Source of the DNA: Cytobacillus oceanisediminis 2691
Lineage (GTDB): Bacteria; Bacillota; Bacilli; Bacillales; Cytobacillaceae
Reading direction: 5' to 3'
Assembly: GCF_000294775.2 (NCBI RefSeq)
Contig: NZ_CP015506.1
Coordinates: 967,501-1,031,500 of the forward strand
Length of the DNA: 64,000 bases
The position numbers were made by a program, and so were the translations under genes. How positions within the stretch are numbered: position 1 is the stretch's first letter; every line of letters starts with the position of its first letter. Below are positions 53,959 through 62,418 of this stretch, piece by piece. A model generated the notes under the pieces. That model did no database searches, was not told the DNA's origin, and saw only the letters and a list, made by a program, of their open reading frames with translations.

Positions 53959-54183
53959 ATCGCAGGTGCACCTCCGTCCTTAGTATGGACAGGAGAGAAT
54001 TGTTTCATGTGCCGAAAAAATGATTGATTATTGGCTTCTCTTTGAAGCTGCCATGAAGCTCTGTCATCATGCCCCCGGACTTCTGCATCCTCTGTCCGTT
54101 AAAAAGCCCCTGGCACATTCTCCCGGAAGGCCGAATTCTTTAATTGATTAAGGAATATAGTGTAATAAAACTTTAGTGAGGGA

Positions 54184-56076
54184 ATGAGGAATGTGCAGCT
54201 AGTCAAGGCAGAAATTACCCGGCTAACCGATTTGCTGAAAAGGAGCCAATCACAGGATGGCTCATGGGCATATCCGTTTGAAATTGGAATCATGACTGAT
54301 GTTTATATGATTATCCTGCTGAGGACGCTCAAAACGAAGGATGAAGAGCTAATTCGGAAACTGGCGGAAAGAATAGAAAGCCGCCAGGATGAGAGTGGTG
54401 CGTGGAAGCTTTTTAGAGACGAAAAAGAAGGAAATCTATCTTTGACCATTGAAGCGTACTACGCCCTTTTGTACTCAGGCTATAGGCAGAAGAATGACCC
54501 GGCTCTTTCAGCTGCACGGAAATTTATTTTATCAAAGGGCGGGATAAAAAAAGGAGGAATATTTACGAAAATCATGCTTGCCATGACAGGCCAATATCCA
54601 TGGCCGGCTGTTTTTCCAGTGCCAATCGAAATAGTGCTGCTTCCTCCATCCAGCCCAATCAGCATCTACCAGCTTTCGAGCTTTGCCAGAATTCATCTCT
54701 TGCCGGTGATCCTGCTTGGCAGCAAAAAATTCAGGCGAAGAACGGAAAATAGTCCTGATTTGGATGAAATCTATGGAACAAGGGACAGGGAAGAACTATG
54801 GGAAGAAAGCCGTTCTGATGAATGGAGAAAACTTGCTGATATTCTTACCGATATGGCCGAAAGCTTAATTGGATTGCCTGATCGGCTCCGCAGCATGGCA
54901 TATGAGGGAACAAAGCAATATTTGCTCGAGCGGATTGAACCGGATGGAACATCATTAAATTATTTCAGCAGCACTTTTTATATGATATTTGCCCTCCTCG
55001 CTCTCGGCTGCTCTCCAAAAGATCCAGTGATCATCAAGGCGGTAAAGGGATTAAAGGGAATGTCCTGCACAATAGATGGACATATCCATTTTCAGTTAAC
55101 AGACGCTAAAGTATGGAATACGGCTTTAATTTCCCACGCTCTCCAGGAGGCAGGTGTAGATGAATCAGATACGGCGATTTTAAACGCGAATAACTATTTG
55201 CTTTCAAGGCAGCAAACCCGTCACGGAGACTGGACGGTCCACAACCGCAAGGGGCTTCCTGGAGGCTGGGGATTTTCAGACTTCAATACCATGCATCCCG
55301 ATGTGGATGATACGACCGCCAGTCTGAGGAGCCTTCACAATCAAACGGGAGCAGCTGCCAAGAAATCCAGGCAGAGAGGAGACCAATGGGCTCTATCCAT
55401 GCAAAACCGTGATGGAGGATGGCCGGCATTTGAAAAAAACGTAGATAACCGCCTTCTGAATCTAATTCCTATTCAAGGAGCAGAGTTTATTCTCACTGAT
55501 CCATCCACAGCAGATTTAACTGGCAGAACCATTGAATATTTATGTACCTTCACTACAGGAGCTGAAACTTCAATTAAAAGAGGAATAAGCTGGCTGAAAA
55601 AGAATCAGAGAAGAGACGGTTCCTGGTATGGGCGCTGGGGGATTTGCTATCTGTATGGAACCTGGGCAGCCCTTACCGGCCTCGCCGCTGCAGGGGAAAA
55701 GGAAGATAAGAAGTACATCAGAAAAGCGGTTGAGTGGCTGAAGTCTGTCCAGAATGAGGACGGCGGCTGGGGAGAATCCTGCAGAAGCGATATTGAAAAA
55801 CGCTATGTTCCATTGGGAAGCAGTACATTAACACATACTGCCTGGGCCGTTGATGCTTTAATTGCCGTTTCCCATGAAAACAGCCCTGAGATCAGAAAAG
55901 GCATGGCTTTCCTGATTCGCGAAGGCCAAAGAAATGACTGGACGACAGATTACCCAAAAGGTCAGGGAATGGCCGGTTTCCTATACATGCACTATCACAG
56001 TTACCGGTATATTTGGCCGCTATTGGCACTAGGCCATTATGAAAAGAAATTCATGCAAAAAGGAAGCTCCGAATGA
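54184..56076 (+). CDS. sqhC: Sporulenol synthase / squalene-hopene-cyclase-family terpene cyclase
   Basis: Class II terpene cyclase of 630 residues, similar in length and sequence to B. subtilis SqhC, which cyclises tetraprenyl-beta-curcumene to sporulenol. The acid motif DVDDTT begins at Asp373, giving the protonating central Asp. Several QW-type repeats are present (QDGSWAYPF, RDGGWPAFEKNV, RDGSWYGRWG, EDGGWGES). The block MLAMTGQYPWPAVFPVP matches SqhC. The gene is monocistronic. The ATG at 54184 is very close to its GTGAGGG site, so the GTG at 54193 is possible. Role: spore-membrane triterpenoid. Confidence 0.92.
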   Translation: MRNVQLVKAEITRLTDLLKRSQSQDGSWAYPFEIGIMTDVYMIILLRTLKTKDEELIRKLAERIESRQDESGAWKLFRDEKEGNLSLTIEAYYALLYSGYRQKNDPALSAARKFILSKGGIKKGGIFTKIMLAMTGQYPWPAVFPVPIEIVLLPPSSPISIYQLSSFARIHLLPVILLGSKKFRRRTENSPDLDEIYGTRDREELWEESRSDEWRKLADILTDMAESLIGLPDRLRSMAYEGTKQYLLERIEPDGTSLNYFSSTFYMIFALLALGCSPKDPVIIKAVKGLKGMSCTIDGHIHFQLTDAKVWNTALISHALQEAGVDESDTAILNANNYLLSRQQTRHGDWTVHNRKGLPGGWGFSDFNTMHPDVDDTTASLRSLHNQTGAAAKKSRQRGDQWALSMQNRDGGWPAFEKNVDNRLLNLIPIQGAEFILTDPSTADLTGRTIEYLCTFTTGAETSIKRGISWLKKNQRRDGSWYGRWGICYLYGTWAALTGLAAAGEKEDKKYIRKAVEWLKSVQNEDGGWGESCRSDIEKRYVPLGSSTLTHTAWAVDALIAVSHENSPEIRKGMAFLIREGQRNDWTTDYPKGQGMAGFLYMHYHSYRYIWPLLALGHYEKKFMQKGSSE

Positions 56077-56093
56077 TCGGGGCTTCCTTTTTT
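56060..56093 (+). terminator. Terminator overlapping the sqhC stop codon
   Basis: AAGGAAGCTCCGA-ATGA-TCGGGGCTTCCTT followed by T4. The loop contains the TGA stop, so the stem forms from the last codons of the gene. Confidence 0.82.
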
Positions 56094-56110
56094 ATTGGCT
56101 TATTAATCAG

Positions 56111-56170
56111 GGTTTTTGCGGATAATTTTGAGGTTTCGCTCATAACTTTGTAATTCCGTCCAAAAAAACA
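56111..56170. repeat. 20-nt periodic degenerate repeat (three units)
   Basis: Units TTGCGGATAATTTTGAGG, TTTCGCTCATAACTTTG and TTCCGTCCAAAAAAACAG have their cores at 56121, 56141 and 56161, exactly 20 bases apart. The middle unit shares TTCGCTCATAA with the array at 14851. Confidence 0.55.
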
Positions 56171-56187
56171 GAATTTTGGCAGCTCAC

Positions 56188-56700
56188 CTATCTTTTCTCC
56201 TCATCAACCAGCTGGCAGTCTGCTGAGGAATCATCTTTATTTTTATTAAACAATAGCTTGTACATAGCCTTCCCGTCACTAAGTGTGCCATCTGCCATAT
56301 CCATTGGCAGCAGGGCGAAAAAGACGTAATAAAAGGAGAAATATACAAATTGGTACCACAGCATGTTTGCATCCAGAATGCCCAGCCGGATCAGGTAATT
56401 CACAATAAAAATACTGCCTATGTTAAAAATAGACCCTCCTAAAAAAATAAGAGATTTGGTCAGTTTATTGCTGTATTTTAATGCTGAAAACTCACATCCT
56501 CCATACCAGAAGTAAAACCGTCTAACCTCTAAAAACCTCATTGAGAATAGGATTTTGCCTGTGCCAATGATAACACGGATCCCTTTTCCGCCAAAAATGC
56601 CTGCAAAGAATATATGCCCCAATAAATGAATCAGTGTGACCGCCGGGTAAACCACAAAAAAGGCTTGAATAAATTTCAAAAAATCATCATACCCAAACAT
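56188..56700 (-). CDS. Membrane protein resembling a site-2 protease but lacking the catalytic Glu
   Basis: Multi-span protein of 170 residues. The first helix carries VTLIHLLGHIFFAGIFGG, where an M50 protease would have HExxH; here it is HLLGH. The C-terminal region FALLPMDMADGTLSDGK resembles the second M50 motif with its metal-binding Asp (NxxPxxxxDG). Spacing and topology fit the S2P fold, but the missing Glu predicts no standard proteolysis. The start at 56700 is set by GGAGGT. It is divergent from the lia operon with 247 bases between starts. Confidence 0.7.
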   Translation of the reverse strand: MFGYDDFLKFIQAFFVVYPAVTLIHLLGHIFFAGIFGGKGIRVIIGTGKILFSMRFLEVRRFYFWYGGCEFSALKYSNKLTKSLIFLGGSIFNIGSIFIVNYLIRLGILDANMLWYQFVYFSFYYVFFALLPMDMADGTLSDGKAMYKLLFNKNKDDSSADCQLVDEEKR

Positions 56701-56871
56701 GGGAGGACCTCCATTTCCATAGCTGTATGAAAAATCTGCGCGATGCAGCTTCATTATTTGTTTGCCTACCCCATGTGTACCCCGCATTTTTCCGCATTAA
56801 CGTACATTCTTTTTCCATATTTCCCATCTGGGTCGAAAGAGGCCGACTATCTGCTACGTCTCAGGTCTTAT

Positions 56872-56900
56872 TTGAAAATAAAGCTGAGGCTCGTTATAGC
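56872..56900 (+). promoter_or_regulatory. Promoter of the lia operon
   Basis: TTGAAA and TATAGC separated by 17 bases, 47 bases before the liaI ATG. A short direct repeat GTCTCAGGTCTTA lies just upstream (56857-56870) where LiaR would be expected to bind; the LiaR match itself is unproven. Confidence 0.6.
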
Positions 56901-56947
56901 ATTTACACGAAACAGGTAAGATGAAATCAAGAAAGGAGGAAACGAAA

Positions 56948-57295
56948 ATGAAAAAACTTGGATTACTGATAGCAGGTGGAATTGCAGCCATGGTGCTGGT
57001 TTCAAATCTTGGACCAATAGTGGGTCTGGCAGTAAGCGCGGCGATTCTATACTTTGTGTTTAAACAATTTATAAAAGCAGAAAGCACGATGGCAAAAATC
57101 GGCTATGGAATCATCGGGTTCATCGCTTTGATGGCAACCGCTTCCAACTTCCCGGCAATTTTAGGGCTTGCAGCTGCATATGTTCTATATCTGGTCTATA
57201 AAAAATGGAACGATTCAAGCTCAAGTGCAGTGGAAGAAGAAAATGACCCTTTTGCTAACTTTGAAAAGCAATGGGCGGATTTAAACAGAAACTAA
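56948..57295 (+). CDS. liaI: LiaI-type membrane protein
   Basis: Small membrane protein of 115 residues with three to four hydrophobic helices (GLLIAGGIAAMVLVSNLG, PIVGLAVSAAILYFVF, IGYGIIGFIALMATAS, ILGLAAAYVLYLVY) and an acidic tail (EEENDPFANFEKQW). In B. subtilis LiaI anchors the phage-shock-type protein LiaH at the membrane under envelope stress, and here it likewise sits 16 bases before liaH. AAAGGAGG precedes the ATG at 56948. Confidence 0.85.
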   Translation: MKKLGLLIAGGIAAMVLVSNLGPIVGLAVSAAILYFVFKQFIKAESTMAKIGYGIIGFIALMATASNFPAILGLAAAYVLYLVYKKWNDSSSSAVEEENDPFANFEKQWADLNRN

Positions 57296-57311
57296 AAAAG
57301 GAGAGATAGAT

Positions 57312-57944
57312 ATGGCTAACCTATTAACGAGAATCAAAGATACAGTAATGGCAGACCTTCACGAAGTGTTGGATAAAAAGGAGAAAAAGAATCCAATCGC
57401 ACTTTTAAACCAATACCTTCGTGAATGTGAGCGTGAAACCGAAAAGGTCCGCAAGCTTTTGGAACGTCAATATACATTGAAAGAAGAGTTCACTCGAGAA
57501 TACGAGCAGGCGAAAAACCTTGCAGACAAACGCAAGCGCCAGGCAGAGGTTGCATCGCAGGCAGGTGAGGAAGAACTCTATCAGTTTGCAGCTCAGGAGC
57601 AAATGCAGTATGAAGAGCGTGCCAGCCGTTTGAAGGATCTTCTGAACCAGGCTGTACAGCAAATGGGTGACCTTGAAAGAAAATACGAGGAAATGAAGCA
57701 TAAACTGAAGGATATGCATATCCGCCGCATGGAGCTGATGGGCCGTGAAAACATCACACGCGCAAATCACCAAATGGATAAGGTGCTTGATCAAAACAAT
57801 GATAAAAACTTTACAAGATTCCAGGAAATCGAATCCTATCTTGACCATCTTGAACATCAGGTGAAAAGCTCCTATCACCGCAGCACAATTGATGCCCGCA
57901 TCGCACAGCTGGAAAAAGAGCTTGAGAAGAAGCCTGTATTGTAA
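57312..57944 (+). CDS. liaH: PspA/IM30 family protein LiaH
   Basis: Coiled-coil protein of 210 residues that forms large rings on stressed membranes. The PspA/LiaH start NLLTRIKDTVMADLHEVLDKKEKKN and the following long heptad-rich helices (residues 25-200, with no Pro and few Gly) are clear. AAAGGAGAG precedes the ATG. Together with liaI it forms the main LiaR target unit in relatives. Confidence 0.95.
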   Translation: MANLLTRIKDTVMADLHEVLDKKEKKNPIALLNQYLRECERETEKVRKLLERQYTLKEEFTREYEQAKNLADKRKRQAEVASQAGEEELYQFAAQEQMQYEERASRLKDLLNQAVQQMGDLERKYEEMKHKLKDMHIRRMELMGRENITRANHQMDKVLDQNNDKNFTRFQEIESYLDHLEHQVKSSYHRSTIDARIAQLEKELEKKPVL

Positions 57945-58110
57945 TATTCGAAAATAAGTCAGAAATAGTTTGGAACATGCAATAAAACAAAAATGAAGCC
58001 TGCCTGTATTATCTTTTTCCCAAAAAAGATAAAAACTCTTTCTATTTTATGAACAAAAAATGGTATTCTAAAAAGGCGTAGAGATACTGCGCCTTTTAAG
58101 TCTATAACTG

Positions 58111-58287
58111 CTAGCTCCAGCGCCACCCCCTCGAGGTCACAAGCCGAGCCTCTCAAAAAGGCAAAGGACGCCTTTCCGTGAGGCTCGTCTTGTGCTTGTC
58201 GGGGGTTAGCACCAAGCAAGGCTTCCTTGGATGTTCTTCGCAGGAACAAGCGTTTTGGCTTGTTCCGAAGGCGCTGCCGCATTTCTT
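58111..58287. repeat. GC-rich palindromic repeat between liaH and liaF
   Basis: Starts CTAGCTCCAGCGCC and contains CCCCCTCGAGG, both shared with the copy at 12818. The arms ACAAGCCGAGCCTC and GAGGCTCGTCTTGT, then CCCCC and GGGGG, form a hairpin of about 80 bases (58126-58205). A second hairpin GGAACAAGC / GCTTGTTCC follows. The remaining part of the 376-base gap (57945-58110) has no ORF or terminator I can support. Confidence 0.7.
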
Positions 58288-58320
58288 ATCATTCCATATA
58301 CACAAAAGGGGGGATGCCAC

Positions 58321-59055
58321 ATGAACATTAACAACAAAAGCGATTATATGAGCTGGATTATCATATTGGGCATTGTCTTTCTCTTTGTGGAAATAGCCTT
58401 TTTTAATAGCGGTGTGATATTCTCTCTTCTTGTGCCAATTGGAATGGTATATATCGGAAGGAAGAGGATGCCTAAGAGCTCCGGAAAATGGCTTTTCTGG
58501 CTGGGGCTAATTTTTCTGCTCATCAATATTTTCAGCATGATGACGCTGAAATTTTTCCTCCTGGCGATTTTGATTCACCTGCTGATTCAGTTTGGGCAGT
58601 CCAAAAAGGATCCTAAACGGATTCAGCCGGAGTTCAATGAACCGGCAGTAAATCTCCAGAAAGAAACAGTCATAAAGAAGAGTCCTCTTTTTTCCAATAT
58701 ATTTGTCGGCCAGCAAAAAACACCTGAGCAAGTATACGAATGGAATGATATCAATATCCAGACCGGCATTGGTGATACGGTCATAGATTTAAGCTATACG
58801 GTTATTCCCAAGGGAGAAACCGTTATTTTCATCCGGAACTTCATCGGAAACGTGCAGGTGCTTGTTCCCTATGACGTTGAGGTTAGTGTCAGCCATTCAG
58901 CTATTGTGGGTAAGGCCAGAATATTAGAGCACGAGGAATCAAAGATGTTTAACCAGCTCCTTCAGCTTCAGACTCCCGGCTATGATCAATCAGGACAGCG
59001 CGTTAAGATTTTCACTTCACTCGCAGTAGGGGATATCGAGGTGAAGCGCGTATGA
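58321..59055 (+). CDS. liaF: LiaF, inhibitor of the LiaRS system
   Basis: Protein of 244 residues: four N-terminal membrane helices (to about residue 95), a linker, then a C-terminal DUF2154-like domain (ETVIFIRNFIGNVQVLVPYDVEV, SLAVGDIEVKRV). LiaF keeps LiaS in check in unstressed cells. GGGGGGATG precedes the ATG at 58321. Its last codons overlap the liaS start (ATGA), so stoichiometric coupling is expected. There is no liaG. Confidence 0.92.
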   Translation: MNINNKSDYMSWIIILGIVFLFVEIAFFNSGVIFSLLVPIGMVYIGRKRMPKSSGKWLFWLGLIFLLINIFSMMTLKFFLLAILIHLLIQFGQSKKDPKRIQPEFNEPAVNLQKETVIKKSPLFSNIFVGQQKTPEQVYEWNDINIQTGIGDTVIDLSYTVIPKGETVIFIRNFIGNVQVLVPYDVEVSVSHSAIVGKARILEHEESKMFNQLLQLQTPGYDQSGQRVKIFTSLAVGDIEVKRV

Positions 59056-60068
59056 GTATCATTCAGCGGCAAATTGCATGGGGAGCGGGCATGTCCCTTT
59101 GTATTCTTGCTGTTTTGACAGCTTCTTTTTTTACGATGTTTCCCATTCCCGGATGGCGGGATCTGTGGGAAACGGAAATACTCGATATTCCGTTTATCCT
59201 ATTTGTGCCGAGCGTAAGCCTGGCTCTTGGCCTGACTTTTGGATTATTGTCAGGCATTTACTGGCGCAGGCAGCTTTTTGCCGTAGATACAATGCTCCAC
59301 CAGGTGGAGGAAGGCCGTCAATTGGATGTGCAGGAAACAGGTAAAGAATTGCATTCCATAGCAGTCAGGGCCGAGAAGATTCAACAGCATATGGCAGATC
59401 AGGCAAAGATTTCTCAAAAGCTGGCAAATGAAAAAGCGGAAGATTTCGAGAACAGGATGCAGGAAATTGTTTCCCAGGAACGGAACAGGCTTGCACGCGA
59501 GCTTCACGATTCTGTCAGCCAGCAGCTGTTTGCAGCATCCATGATGATGTCTGCGATTACTGAAACCCAGCAGGATCCGGAAGAAAGGCAGGCAAAGCAG
59601 CTGAAAATGGTGGAAGAAATGATCCATCAATCACAGCTGGAAATGCGAGCCCTGCTGCTGCACCTTCGTCCAGCGGCCCTTAAGGGCAAAAGCCTGCAGG
59701 AAGGAATTGAAGAGCTTCTGGTCGAATTGCTTCAAAAAGTAGCGATGGAGATTGAATGGAAGGTAGAGGATTTTCCACTTGATAAAGGGGTGGAAGACCA
59801 CCTATTCCGCATCCTCCAGGAAGCGGTGTCCAATACACTCCGCCATTCCAAATCGCAAAACCTTGAAGTGCTCCTGATTCAAAGAGATGATTATGCCATA
59901 CTACGTGTAGCTGATGATGGAGTCGGTTTTGATGTAGAGGAGACGAGGGCTGGCTCCTACGGTTTGCAGAACATGTATGAACGTGCCGCTGAAGTTGGCG
60001 GAAGCATGAAAATCATCAGTCTAAGAAACAAAGGAACCCGTCTTGAAGTTAAGGTTCCGATTATGTAA
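59052..60068 (+). CDS. liaS: Sensor histidine kinase LiaS
   Basis: Kinase of 338 residues with two N-terminal membrane helices and a very short extracytoplasmic loop (about 15-70), an intramembrane-sensing layout, then a HAMP-like linker. The HisKA_3 dimerisation domain has His152 in RLARELHDSVSQQLF. HATPase motifs are LFRILQEAVSNTLRHS, VADDGVGFD and SYGLQNM. It responds to cell-wall antibiotics such as bacitracin in relatives. It overlaps liaF by four bases. Confidence 0.94.
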   Translation: MSIIQRQIAWGAGMSLCILAVLTASFFTMFPIPGWRDLWETEILDIPFILFVPSVSLALGLTFGLLSGIYWRRQLFAVDTMLHQVEEGRQLDVQETGKELHSIAVRAEKIQQHMADQAKISQKLANEKAEDFENRMQEIVSQERNRLARELHDSVSQQLFAASMMMSAITETQQDPEERQAKQLKMVEEMIHQSQLEMRALLLHLRPAALKGKSLQEGIEELLVELLQKVAMEIEWKVEDFPLDKGVEDHLFRILQEAVSNTLRHSKSQNLEVLLIQRDDYAILRVADDGVGFDVEETRAGSYGLQNMYERAAEVGGSMKIISLRNKGTRLEVKVPIM

Positions 60069-60113
60069 ATAATGTCTGCTGTTAGGCAAGACTAAATTCT
60101 GAGGGTGAGGCCA

Positions 60114-60746
60114 ATGATTAAAGTTTTATTTGTGGATGACCATGAAATGGTTCGGATTGGAGTGTCTTCCTACCTTACGGCACAGCCGGATATTGAGGTT
60201 ATAGGAGAAGCGGATAATGGGAAAACAGCTATTGATCTGGCACTCGAATTGAGGCCGGATATCATTTTGATGGATCTTGTTATGAAAGAAATGGATGGTA
60301 TTGAAGCGACAAGAAGAATCATCGAGCAATGGCCAGAAGCTAAGATCATTATTGTGACAAGCTTCCTTGATGATGAAAAGGTTTATCCGGCTTTGGAGGC
60401 AGGGGCGACAAGCTATATGCTGAAAACCTCGAAAGCCAGTGAGATAGCTGAGGCAGTCCGTTCGACCTATCATGGACAATCGGTGCTGGAACCGGAAGTG
60501 ACCGGCAAAATGATGGTGAAAATGAGGCAGAAAAATCACCAGCTGCCCCATGAAGAGCTGACAAGCCGCGAGATGGAAATCCTTCTTTTAATGACACAAG
60601 GCAAAACGAATCAGGACATCGCCGACGAACTTTTCATTGCCTTAAAAACAGTCAAAACACATGTAAGCAATATATTAAGCAAGCTGCAGGTGCAGGACAG
60701 AACCCAGGCAGTCATTTATGCCTTCAAGCACTCGCTGGTTAAATAA
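60114..60746 (+). CDS. liaR: Response regulator LiaR
   Basis: NarL/FixJ-type regulator of 210 residues. The receiver has Asp8-Asp9 and phospho-acceptor Asp54 in [12 protein letters not shown] and Lys in [10 protein letters not shown]. The LuxR-type HTH at the C-terminus has [23 protein letters not shown] and [14 protein letters not shown]. The ATG at 60114 follows GAGGGTGAGG; a GTG nine bases earlier is less likely. It is expected to activate liaI-liaH and its own operon. Confidence 0.95.
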   Translation: MIKVLFVDDHEMVRIGVSSYLTAQPDIEVIGEADNGKTAIDLALELRPDIILMDLVMKEMDGIEATRRIIEQWPEAKIIIVTSFLDDEKVYPALEAGATSYMLKTSKASEIAEAVRSTYHGQSVLEPEVTGKMMVKMRQKNHQLPHEELTSREMEILLLMTQGKTNQDIADELFIALKTVKTHVSNILSKLQVQDRTQAVIYAFKHSLVK

Positions 60747-60754
60747 TGTTCTGG

Positions 60755-60785
60755 AGAGCTAATTGTGATATTAGCTCTTTTTATT
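60755..60785 (+). terminator. Intrinsic terminator of the lia operon
   Basis: AGAGCTAAT-TGTGAT-ATTAGCTCT followed by TTTTATTTT. Confidence 0.85.
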
Positions 60786-60875
60786 TTGCCTGAATGATGA
60801 ACCAGAAAAAAATGATTCAGAATCTGTTCATGAGGGTAACAATAAAACCAAACAAAAAAATTTGGCGGTGATGAA

Positions 60876-61826
60876 ATGTCTGTGATTGCTTTATTGAAAA
60901 AAGGAAATAAATCATCGGGAATGGCAGCAATCGGAAATACGGCACTGGCGATTGCTAAAGGGCTGGCAGCTTTTGCAAGCGGCAGCGGGGCCATGCTTGC
61001 CACAACCCTCCATTCCCTTGCTGATGCACTGAACCAGGGGTTTGTGTTTTTTGGCAGTGCGCTTGCCGAAAAGGCGCCAACCAAAAGGTTCCCCACAGGA
61101 TTTGGCCGGGTGATCAACCTGTTCGTATTAATTGCTGTTATCGTTATTTCCATCATGGCCTATGAAACGATACATAAAGGCTGGGAATTGATTCAGCATC
61201 CAAAGGAATCAACCGACCTCTGGCTCAATGTAGGAGTTATGCTTCTTGCCGTTGCTGTCGATGGTTTTATTTTATTAAAAGCCATGAAGGAAATCGGCCA
61301 TGAAACCAGGAATCCTGCCAAAGGATTTGGCATTGTGCCTGTTGCCTTTAAAAATGTAAGGTTAGCCTCCCCTCCAACACGGCTGGTCTTTTATGAAGAT
61401 ATTATTGCGACATTTGGCGCCTTGCTTGCCCTTGTTTCGATATTAATTGCTCATTTTACAGGACTTTACTTCCTGGATGGAGTCGGCACAATTTTAATTG
61501 GACTGCTTTTGGTGGGGATCGCTGTAAAAATCGGATTTGAAAATACGCTAGGTCTGATTGGTGTAGCGGCACCAAAAGATATTGAAGACCGTATCGCCCA
61601 AATTATTCTCGGAGATCCTCAGGTCGTGGATATTAAACAGCTGCGGCTGATTCAGGAGGGAAGAAGATATCATGTGGAAGGTTACATTGAGCTGGTCGAA
61701 GGCCTTACGCTTGCCGATGCGGATGATATAAAAATTGGTGTCAGAAATCAGCTGCTGGATGACCCTGATATCAGTGACGTAACACTTGGTATTCTTGAGA
61801 CAGATCAAATCCAGACGTGGAAATAA
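60876..61826 (+). CDS. Cation diffusion facilitator family transporter
   Basis: Divalent-metal exporter of 316 residues with six membrane spans and a C-terminal cytoplasmic domain (about 225-316). The first metal site is in TTLHSLADALNQG (His-Ser-x-x-Asp). The second-site helix reads YEDIIATFGALLAL, where usual CDFs have His-x-x-x-Asp; the Glu-Asp form is that of the SLC30A9-like branch. The metal cannot be named. AAAAATTTGGCGGTG gives a GGCGGTG ribosome site near the ATG. It is a single-gene unit. Confidence 0.88.
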   Translation: MSVIALLKKGNKSSGMAAIGNTALAIAKGLAAFASGSGAMLATTLHSLADALNQGFVFFGSALAEKAPTKRFPTGFGRVINLFVLIAVIVISIMAYETIHKGWELIQHPKESTDLWLNVGVMLLAVAVDGFILLKAMKEIGHETRNPAKGFGIVPVAFKNVRLASPPTRLVFYEDIIATFGALLALVSILIAHFTGLYFLDGVGTILIGLLLVGIAVKIGFENTLGLIGVAAPKDIEDRIAQIILGDPQVVDIKQLRLIQEGRRYHVEGYIELVEGLTLADADDIKIGVRNQLLDDPDISDVTLGILETDQIQTWK

Positions 61827-61836
61827 TATTGAAAAG

Positions 61837-61865
61837 GAAGCCCGCACTAAAGGCTTCTTTTTTTA
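61837..61865 (+). terminator. Intrinsic terminator of the CDF gene
   Basis: GAAGCC-CGCACTAAA-GGCTTC followed by eight T residues. Confidence 0.8.
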
Positions 61866-61955
61866 GCGCTCATTATGCTGGAAAAATACCCATTGCTTTT
61901 AAATTGAAGAAATATTAAAATAAAACTAACTTATTTGAAATGAGGTGGAGAAGAG

Positions 61956-62090
61956 ATGAGTGGAACTGTTTTGGCACGAGGTGAATGGATTGAATTCCTG
62001 ACAATTTACCGTGCGATTTTTCATGGTTTTGCTGTTAACGGGACAAGTCTGCCCTTTTTTAGCAAATTTTATATGAAAACAAAACAGTGA
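61956..62090 (+). CDS. Small ORF, 44 aa, unknown
   Basis: Forty-four codons from an ATG preceded by a strong purine-rich site (GAGGTGGAG, five bases upstream), ending at TGA 62088-62090, with its own terminator at 62126-62155. The product has a mildly hydrophobic centre (IEFLTIYRAIFHGFAV) and a basic tail, so it could be an amphipathic membrane peptide. No family is recognised. The flanking signals are the main argument that it is expressed. Confidence 0.55.
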   Translation: MSGTVLARGEWIEFLTIYRAIFHGFAVNGTSLPFFSKFYMKTKQ

Positions 62091-62125
62091 GAACATCTCT
62101 TTTACGCCATTATATAGAACGGTGA

Positions 62126-62155
62126 AGGGAGCTTCTTCAAGCTCTCTTTTTTTTT
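62126..62155 (+). terminator. Intrinsic terminator after the 44-aa ORF
   Basis: AGGGAGCTT-CTTC-AAGCTCTCT followed by eight T residues. Confidence 0.85.
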
Positions 62156-62170
62156 ATCCCGTTTCATTGC

Positions 62171-62218
62171 GGTAAGCTTCGCAGCAAGATTAAGAAATCT
62201 TGTTGCACCAAGCTTCCA
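62171..62218. other. Inverted repeat in the 328-base gap before the ABC-F gene
   Basis: GCAGCAAGATT-AAGA-AATCTTGTTGC (11 pairs, one G-U) lies inside a wider pairing of the AAGCTT-containing flanks. It has no T-run. The core resembles the inner hairpin of the repeat at 51756-51985. The rest of 62091-62418 holds two terminator-like hairpins and no protein gene I can support. Confidence 0.5.
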
Positions 62219-62354
62219 ATAAAAGTCCGATTAAATGAACTCAGTATAAAGCAGCCGCATTTTGGCAGCAGCTGAGTGGCCGGCGCATTGCCGTACAGCT
62301 AACTGTGAGCAGAAAATCGTCCAGTGAAAGCTTCATTTATCAGATTTTACCCAG

Positions 62355-62385
62355 GCCATAGGAGTATGTTTCCTATGGCTTTTTT
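62355..62385 (+). terminator. Attenuator-like terminator in the ABC-F leader
   Basis: Perfect GCCATAGGA-GTATGTT-TCCTATGGC followed by TTTTTT, ending 33 bases before the ABC-F start codon. There is no other gene between the preceding terminator and this one, so it most likely ends a leader transcript, as in antibiotic-induced ABC-F resistance genes. Confidence 0.7.
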
Positions 62386-62418
62386 ATGTATATTTTTATA
62401 AATTTGGAGGAAATATCT

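Noticed and set aside
62305..62361. 18-codon leader peptide gene for the ABC-F leader, as a separate feature
   Set aside because: The GTG start has no convincing ribosome site, so I mention it only as a possibility within the attenuator finding.
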